A DNA stretch of 64,000 bases. Source: Microbacterium foliorum (lineage in GTDB: Bacteria; Actinomycetota; Actinomycetes; Actinomycetales; Microbacteriaceae). The translations under genes were made by a program, and so were the position numbers. Location of the stretch: the NCBI RefSeq assembly GCF_006385575.1, contig NZ_CP041040.1, positions 248,001 through 312,000 of the forward strand, given 5' to 3'. Positions within the stretch are counted from its first letter, which is position 1, and every line of letters begins with the position of its first letter. Shown here one piece after another: positions 57,870 to 64,000 of the stretch. The notes under the pieces are model-generated. The model ran no database searches and was not told the DNA's origin. It worked only from the letters and a program-made list of their open reading frames with translations.

Positions 57870-60638
57870 ATGCACCGTCGCACGCGTTCCCTTCTCTCCA
57901 CCGCCCTGGCCACGGTCACCGCCGTCGCCCTGATCGGGGTCGCGCTGCCGGCGTCGGCCGCGTCGTCCGCGGCATCCGTGCCCGCGGCCGTCGCATCCGC
58001 CGAGCCGGTGGATGCCAGCATCACCGTCCCGCGAGTCGAGAACCTGCCCGCCGACTTCATCGGCGGCGTCGACGTGTCGTCGGTGCTGTCGCTCGAGGAG
58101 TCGGGCGTGGTGTTCCGTGACGCCGCGGGCACGCCCGGCGATCTGTTCGAGATCCTCGCCGACGCCGGGGTCACCGACGTGCGCGTGCGCGTGTGGAACG
58201 ACCCGTTCGACGCTAACGGCAACGGCTACGGCGGCGGCGACGTCGACGTGGATCGGGCGATCGAGATCTCGCAGCGGGCGACGGATGCCGGGCTCGGCGT
58301 ACTCGTCGACTTCCACTATTCCGACTTCTGGGCCGACCCCGCGAAGCAGCAGGTGCCCAAGGCGTGGGAGGGCCTGACGGCCGATCAGGTCGCCGCGGAG
58401 GTCGGCACGTTCACCCGCGATGCCGTGCGACGACTGGTGGATGCCGGAGTCGACCTGCGCATGGTGCAGGTGGGCAACGAGACCAACGGCGGCGTCGCCG
58501 GAGTGCGCGGCTGGGACGACATGGCGAAGGTGTTCTCGGCAGGCTCGGCCGCCGTGCGCGCCGAAGCGCCCGACACTCTCGTCGCCGTGCACTTCACCAA
58601 TCCCGAGCGCGCCGGCTTCTATGCCGACGTCGCCGCGCAGCTCGACCGCCGCGACGTCGACTACGACGTGTTCGCGTCGTCGTACTACCCGTTCTGGCAC
58701 GGCACACCCGAGAACCTCACGTCGGTGCTCTCGCACATCGCCGAGACCTACGGCAAGAAGGTCATGGTCGCCGAGACCTCGTGGGCGTTCACGCTCGACG
58801 ACGGAGACGGCCACGGCAACGTGATCGACCTGCCCGCCGAGGCGACGCAATACCCCGTGAGCGTGCAGGGTCAGGCCGATGCGGTGCACGCGGTCGTGCA
58901 GGCGGTCGCCGACGTCGGCGAGGCCGGCATCGGCGTCTACTACTGGGAGCCCGCGTGGCTTCCGGTGGGGCCGCCGTCGCAGCTCGAGCAGAACAAGGTG
59001 CTCTGGGAGCGCGACGGCTCGGGGTGGGCTTCGAGCTTCGCGGGCGAGTACGAGCCCCATGATGCAGGCCAGTGGTTCGGCGGATCGGCGTGGGAGAACC
59101 AGGCGCTGTTCGGCTTCGACGGCACGGCATCCGATGCCCTGAACATCTTCTCGTACGTGCGCACCGGGGCCCAGGCTCCGCGGGCGGTCGAGTCGGTGCA
59201 GCCCGTGGCGCTGCAGCTGGTCGAGGGTGATGCGGTCGACCTGCCCGACGAGGTGTCCGTGCTCTACAACGACGGCTCGTCGGAGCAGCAGGCGGTCACC
59301 TGGTCTGACGCGGCGCAGTACATCGAGGGCATCGGCGAGTACGCGATCTCGGGTGTGACGGATGCGGGCCTCGCGGCCTCCGCCACTGTGACGGTCGCCG
59401 CGCGGAACTTCCTGCGCAACCCCGGCTTCGAGGATGCGGACACGAGCATGTGGAGCGTGAACGGATCCGGGCTCACGCTGCGTGCGTGGGACGACCCGCG
59501 CAGCGGAACCCACTCGGCGCACTTCTATTCGGCATCCGCGTACTCGTTCGAGCTGTCGCAGACGGTGACCGGGCTGCCCGCAGGGTCGTATGTCGCGCGG
59601 GCGTCGCTGCAGGGTGACGGGGAGGGCGCCGACGGACGGGCGTCGCTGTCGCTGTCGGCCCCGTCGACCGCCGGTGCCGCTGCGGCCTTCGGGTTCGACG
59701 GCTGGCGGGTGTGGTCGACGCCGACGACCGACGCGCTGCAGGTCGGGGCCGAGGGCACGGCTGTCGTGCGAGTCTCCGCGGCTCTTCCGGCGGGGGCGTG
59801 GGGAACGATCGACGATCTCGAACTCGTGCGCGAACCGGTGCCCGGTGCCGATACCTCACAGCTGCGCGAGCGGCGCGATGCGGCTGCGGCTCTCGACCTG
59901 GCGGCGTATGTCGAGGCGTCGACGGATGCGGTGCCGGGTGCGATCGCGCGAGCCGACATCGTGCTCGCGGCGACCAGCCCGAGTGCATCGGCTGTCGCGG
60001 GTGCGCTGGATGCACTGGATGCCGCCGTCGACGCGCTCGTGCTGAAGGACTCGGCGACGGCCGCGCCGGCGCGGGGAGTGCTGTCGCACGACAACGGCCA
60101 TGACACCGGGCTGCTCGACGGCGACTTCACGCTCACCATGAACCTGTGGTGGGGGTCGAACGCCACGAAGCTCCGGGTGTTCGAGAACGGCACGCTGATC
60201 GAGACGGTGCCGCTCACCTTCGGCGGGAGCGCGGCGCAGACCGCGCAGGTCGCCGTGACCGGGAAGGGGAACGGCAGCTACGTCTACACCGGCGAACTGG
60301 TCAACTCGAGGGGCGTGACGGCGGTGAAGCCCGTGACGGTGAAGGTGACGGATGCCGCCCCCGGCGTGCCCGTGCTCTCGGCCGACAATTGGGACGGCGA
60401 CGGCTCGTACACGCTCACTGCCGACATGTGGTGGGGCACGAACGCGACCTCGTACCGCCTGTACGAAGACGGCGCGCTGATCTCCCAGGGCGACATGGTC
60501 GCGAGCAGTCCCGCCGCGCAGCGGGTGGCGGTGCCGGTCGCCGACCGTGCGGTGGGGAAGCACACCTACCGCGTCGAATTCGTGAACGCCGCCGGCAGCA
60601 CCCAGAGCAAGACGCTCACGGTGACCGTCAAGCGCTGA
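57870..60638 (+). CDS. ganB: secreted arabinogalactan endo-beta-1,4-galactanase, GH53, multidomain
   Basis: 922 residues. Signal peptide 1-31 (cut after ASA). GH53 barrel about 60-400 with acid/base Glu204 in VGNETNGG and nucleophile Glu302 in VMVAETSW. Then a bacterial Ig-like domain (about 445-510), a carbohydrate-binding-like beta-sandwich beginning NFLRNPGFED (about 515-650), a helical FIVAR-like spacer, and two tandem C-terminal domains (about 735-825 and 835-922) sharing DG-x-(Y/F)-TLT-x3-WWG-x-NAT. It cleaves type I galactan outside the cell. No sortase signal or anchor is visible. Confidence 0.92.
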   Translation: MHRRTRSLLSTALATVTAVALIGVALPASAASSAASVPAAVASAEPVDASITVPRVENLPADFIGGVDVSSVLSLEESGVVFRDAAGTPGDLFEILADAGVTDVRVRVWNDPFDANGNGYGGGDVDVDRAIEISQRATDAGLGVLVDFHYSDFWADPAKQQVPKAWEGLTADQVAAEVGTFTRDAVRRLVDAGVDLRMVQVGNETNGGVAGVRGWDDMAKVFSAGSAAVRAEAPDTLVAVHFTNPERAGFYADVAAQLDRRDVDYDVFASSYYPFWHGTPENLTSVLSHIAETYGKKVMVAETSWAFTLDDGDGHGNVIDLPAEATQYPVSVQGQADAVHAVVQAVADVGEAGIGVYYWEPAWLPVGPPSQLEQNKVLWERDGSGWASSFAGEYEPHDAGQWFGGSAWENQALFGFDGTASDALNIFSYVRTGAQAPRAVESVQPVALQLVEGDAVDLPDEVSVLYNDGSSEQQAVTWSDAAQYIEGIGEYAISGVTDAGLAASATVTVAARNFLRNPGFEDADTSMWSVNGSGLTLRAWDDPRSGTHSAHFYSASAYSFELSQTVTGLPAGSYVARASLQGDGEGADGRASLSLSAPSTAGAAAAFGFDGWRVWSTPTTDALQVGAEGTAVVRVSAALPAGAWGTIDDLELVREPVPGADTSQLRERRDAAAALDLAAYVEASTDAVPGAIARADIVLAATSPSASAVAGALDALDAAVDALVLKDSATAAPARGVLSHDNGHDTGLLDGDFTLTMNLWWGSNATKLRVFENGTLIETVPLTFGGSAAQTAQVAVTGKGNGSYVYTGELVNSRGVTAVKPVTVKVTDAAPGVPVLSADNWDGDGSYTLTADMWWGTNATSYRLYEDGALISQGDMVASSPAAQRVAVPVADRAVGKHTYRVEFVNAAGSTQSKTLTVTVKR

Positions 60639-60649
60639 CGGCGCACGGC

Positions 60650-60685
60650 GAGAGCCCGGCATCCTGAGGCGGATGCCGGGCTCTC
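60650..60685. terminator. terminator of the galactan operon
   Basis: GAGAGCCCGGCATCC (60650-60664) and GGATGCCGGGCTCTC (60671-60685) form a perfect 15-bp stem with loop TGAGGC, between convergent genes. Confidence 0.85.
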
Positions 60686-60699
60686 GGGCGGTTCGCGGA

Positions 60700-62223
<1,524 letters not shown>

Positions 62224-62227
62224 TTAG

Positions 62228-62240
62228 CTAGCCTGGCTAG
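62228..62240. promoter_or_regulatory. CTAG-N5-CTAG palindrome upstream of the TspO-like gene
   Basis: GCTAGCC-T-GGCTAGC (62227-62241) is a perfect palindrome with the same CTAG-N5-CTAG spacing as sites at 954 and 4603. The preceding GATTTAG also matches 4597-4603. Confidence 0.5.
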
Positions 62241-62302
62241 CGTTTTCGGGTGCCGGTGTCAAGGCTGGTGCGCTCCCGTGCCCGCGCGCGTATGGTGCGA
62301 GC

Positions 62303-63097
62303 ATGGAATCCCGGATGCAGGACATCGGTCGCCAGACGATCATCATCGCTTCGGCGACCTTCATGCTGATAGCCGCGGCCGTCGGATCCGGCGCGTTCGG
62401 CGGCACCTCGGTGAGCGAGCTGCAAGATGGCGCGCTCTCGGCCCAGGGGTCGTATCTCGCCCCGGCCGGCCCCGCCTTCTCGATCTGGTCGCTGATCTAC
62501 CTCGGACTCATCGCCTACACGGTGTGGCAGGCGCTTCCGGCGCAGCGGGCGGACGAACGCCAGCGCGCGGTCGGCGGATGGATCGCCGCTTCGATGATCC
62601 TGAACGGGCTCTGGCTCGTGACGGCGCAGTTCCTGTCGCTTCCGCTGACGGTGCTCGTGATCGCGCTGCTGCTCGCCACTCTCGCCCGGGTCATCGTGAT
62701 CCTCGGCCGCAGCCGCGCCCGCACCTGGCCCGAGCGCATCGTGGTCGACGGTGCGAACGGCCTGCACTTCGGCTGGGTCACGATCGCGACCGTGGCCAAC
62801 ACGACAGCGTGGTTCACGCAGATCGCCCCGGCAGCGTGGGCAGACCAGGCCGAGATCTGGGCCGTCGCCGTGCTCGCCGTCGTGCTCGTGATCGGCGTGG
62901 CCAGCGCCCTCGTCACTCGGCGCATCGCCCCTGCCCTCGCGACCGCGTGGGGTCTCGGCTGGCTGGCCGTCGGTCGTCTGACCGGCGAACCCGAGAGCAC
63001 GGTCACCGCGATCGCCGCGATCGTCGTCGCGGTCGCCCTCGTCGCGGCGGGTGTCTGGGGAGTGCTGCGTCGTCCTCGCGCCGACATCGCCCTCTGA
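62303..63097 (+). CDS. TspO/MBR-like tryptophan-rich membrane protein
   Basis: 264 residues, seven to eight hydrophobic segments. PAFSIWSLIYLGLIAYTVWQA, LNGLWLVTAQFLSLPL and DGANGLHFGWVTIATVANTTAW are the Trp-rich helices of the TspO/MBR superfamily, here longer than the 160-residue TspO core. Tetrapyrrole or lipid binding is known in the family; the role of this long form is unknown. The ATG at 62303 has TATGGT six bases upstream, so a leaderless mRNA is plausible; a CTAG palindrome lies at 62228. Confidence 0.82.
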   Translation: MESRMQDIGRQTIIIASATFMLIAAAVGSGAFGGTSVSELQDGALSAQGSYLAPAGPAFSIWSLIYLGLIAYTVWQALPAQRADERQRAVGGWIAASMILNGLWLVTAQFLSLPLTVLVIALLLATLARVIVILGRSRARTWPERIVVDGANGLHFGWVTIATVANTTAWFTQIAPAAWADQAEIWAVAVLAVVLVIGVASALVTRRIAPALATAWGLGWLAVGRLTGEPESTVTAIAAIVVAVALVAAGVWGVLRRPRADIAL

Positions 63098-63128
63098 CTC
63101 TGCGCTCGGTCGCGAATAGCCTGTTCTC

Positions 63129-63401
63129 ATGAGTGCGGATCAGCTGAGCTTTCACACGACGATCGGTGTCGAGGTCAAGGGCGAGACGTGGAGCTGTGTC
63201 GAGATACCCGGTTCCGCTGAGTTCTTCGGCACCGGGAAGTCCGTCAGGGTCGACGCCAGGGTCGACGACCTCGTCATCGAGAACGTGGGTGCGATGGTGA
63301 CGGGCACCGGTGGCCACATGGTGTCGCTGAATGCGAAGGCGCGTAAGTCGCTGGGGAAGGACATCGGTGACACGGTCGCGGTTACGATCACGAAGCGTTG
63401 A
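63129..63401 (+). CDS. DUF1905 domain protein
   Basis: 90 residues: SFHTTIGVEVKGETWSCVEIPG, VRVDARVDDLVIENVGAMV and HMVSLNAKARKSLGKDIGDTVAVTI match the small DUF1905 beta-barrel, found alone or fused to YdeI-type domains. Function unknown. TAGCCT lies six bases before the ATG (63117-63122), suggesting a leaderless transcript. Confidence 0.85.
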   Translation: MSADQLSFHTTIGVEVKGETWSCVEIPGSAEFFGTGKSVRVDARVDDLVIENVGAMVTGTGGHMVSLNAKARKSLGKDIGDTVAVTITKR

Positions 63402-63410
63402 TCACGCACA

Positions 63411-63500
63411 CCGTTCACTGTTCAGCACAGATCTCGGCGGCGATGCCGGAAGCCCCCGGATTCTGACGTCGGAGCCACGCTCATGCTGAATTGTGAACGG
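63411..63500. repeat. 90-nt intergenic element, copy 3
   Basis: CCGTTCACTGTTCAGC (63411-63426) and GCTGAATTGTGAACGG (63485-63500) pair in 14 of 16 positions. The right 18 bases (63483-63500) are identical to 36179-36196. It separates the DUF1905 gene and the convergent kdpE-like gene. Confidence 0.8.
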
Positions 63501-63517
63501 AGAGCGACCGAGACCTT

Positions 63518-64000
63518 TCAGAGGACGAGCCGGTAGCCCATTCCCGACTCGGTGAGCAGGTGCTCCGGAGTGCTGGGCTCGGCCTCGAGCTTCTTACGCA
63601 GCTGCGACATGTACAGGCGCAGGTAGCCCGAGTCGGAGACCTGCTCGCTGCCCCAGATCTCCTTGAGCAGATCCTGCCGGGTGACCAGGGCACCGGGATG
63701 CCGGGCGAGGTGCTCGAGCATGCGCCACTCGGTGGGAGTGAGGTGAACTCGGGAACCCGCACGCGTCACCGTCTTCGTCGAGAGGTCGACCACGACGTCA
63801 CCGAACCCGACGGTCGACTCGCCTCCGGCGGGCACCGACCGACGCGACAGCGCCCTCAGCCGCGCGAGCAGCTCGTCGACCTGGAACGGTTTGGTGACGA
63901 AGTCGTCGGCTCCGGCATCCAGCGCCTCGACCTTGTCGGCCGAACCGGTGCGACCCGAGACGACGATGATCGGCACGGTGGTCCAGCCGCGCAGCGCCTG
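63518..64000 (-). CDS. kdpE: response regulator, KdpE-like (N-terminus outside window)
   Basis: 161 residues are visible; the frame is open to the right edge (QALRGWTTVPIIVVSGR), so the first half of the receiver domain with its phospho-Asp is missing. Present are the receiver Lys in FVTKPF and the OmpR-type winged helix (LTPTEWRMLEHLARHPGALV, SGYLRLYMSQLRKKLE). GYLRLYMSQLRKKLE and LTESGMGYRLV are characteristic of KdpE, the activator of the Kdp potassium pump. KdpD should lie to the right. Confidence 0.85.
   Translation of the reverse strand, partial: QALRGWTTVPIIVVSGRTGSADKVEALDAGADDFVTKPFQVDELLARLRALSRRSVPAGGESTVGFGDVVVDLSTKTVTRAGSRVHLTPTEWRMLEHLARHPGALVTRQDLLKEIWGSEQVSDSGYLRLYMSQLRKKLEAEPSTPEHLLTESGMGYRLVL

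Overview
The window is a high-GC actinobacterial chromosome segment, most likely from Microbacterium or a close relative in the Microbacteriaceae. Supporting signs are a DUF7882 protein, two carbohydrate ABC importers without their own ATPase genes, LacI repressors divergent from sugar operons, several leaderless starts (TANNNT 6-7 nt before the ATG), a protealysin-emfourin pair, and frequent GGATGC/GCATCC hexamers. I see no tRNA, rRNA, phage, insertion sequence or CRISPR array. Both window edges cut genes: an epimerase on the left and a KdpE-like regulator on the right.

Layout. 0-7.5 kb: partial epimerase, stress-type genes (CsbD, ProP-like transporter), two MarR regulators around a CTAG-rich operator region, a DUF7882 operon, an MFS exporter and an SDR. 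7.6-13.6 kb: a fructan/sucrose operon (LacI, Tat-type solute-binding protein, two permeases, cytoplasmic GH32). 13.6-17.3 kb: a copper operon behind two CsoR-type operators (copZ, a His-rich exported protein, copA). 17.3-24.5 kb: alcohol dehydrogenase, ArsR plus double SRPBCC protein, DoxX, RNase HI with an extra C-terminal domain, MscS channel, small unknown genes, and an M4 protease with its overlapping emfourin inhibitor gene. 24.7-27.5 kb: a zinc-ribbon SDR, and an HxlR/AzoR pair. 27.7-33.4 kb: a van-like cluster with a two-component system divergent from a translationally coupled VanY-type carboxypeptidase, racemase, D-Ala-D-X ligase and acyltransferase-3 gene; the last is broken by an in-frame TGA. 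33.5-43.4 kb: Ski2-like helicase, purine nucleoside phosphorylase, AlkD-like protein, FUSC transporter, SRPBCC protein, large LuxR (LAL) regulator and cold-shock protein. 43.5-48.8 kb: repeat array, then a DtxR-box-controlled siderophore uptake operon (lipoprotein, two FecCD permeases, ATPase, siderophore-interacting reductase). 48.9-50.7 kb: SDR pseudogene and a hydrolase. 50.7-60.6 kb: a complete galactan locus in the order LacI repressor, GH42, MalE/F/G-type importer, secreted GH53 galactanase. 60.7-64 kb: hydrolase/TetR pair with two operators, TspO-like protein, DUF1905 protein and partial KdpE.

How the parts work together. In the galactan locus the secreted GH53 cuts galactan, the importer takes up galacto-oligosaccharides, and the cytoplasmic GH42 releases galactose; the repressor and three identical operators lie in the divergent promoter region. 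The GH32 locus has the same logic for fructosides. In the van-like cluster the two-component system would control synthesis of altered peptidoglycan precursors.

Across all these regions, most intergenic gaps where two genes converge hold a long inverted repeat. Some arm sequences recur at distant sites, including three elements of exactly 90 nt with related ends. A second recurring signal, CTAG-N5-CTAG, sits in three promoter regions.
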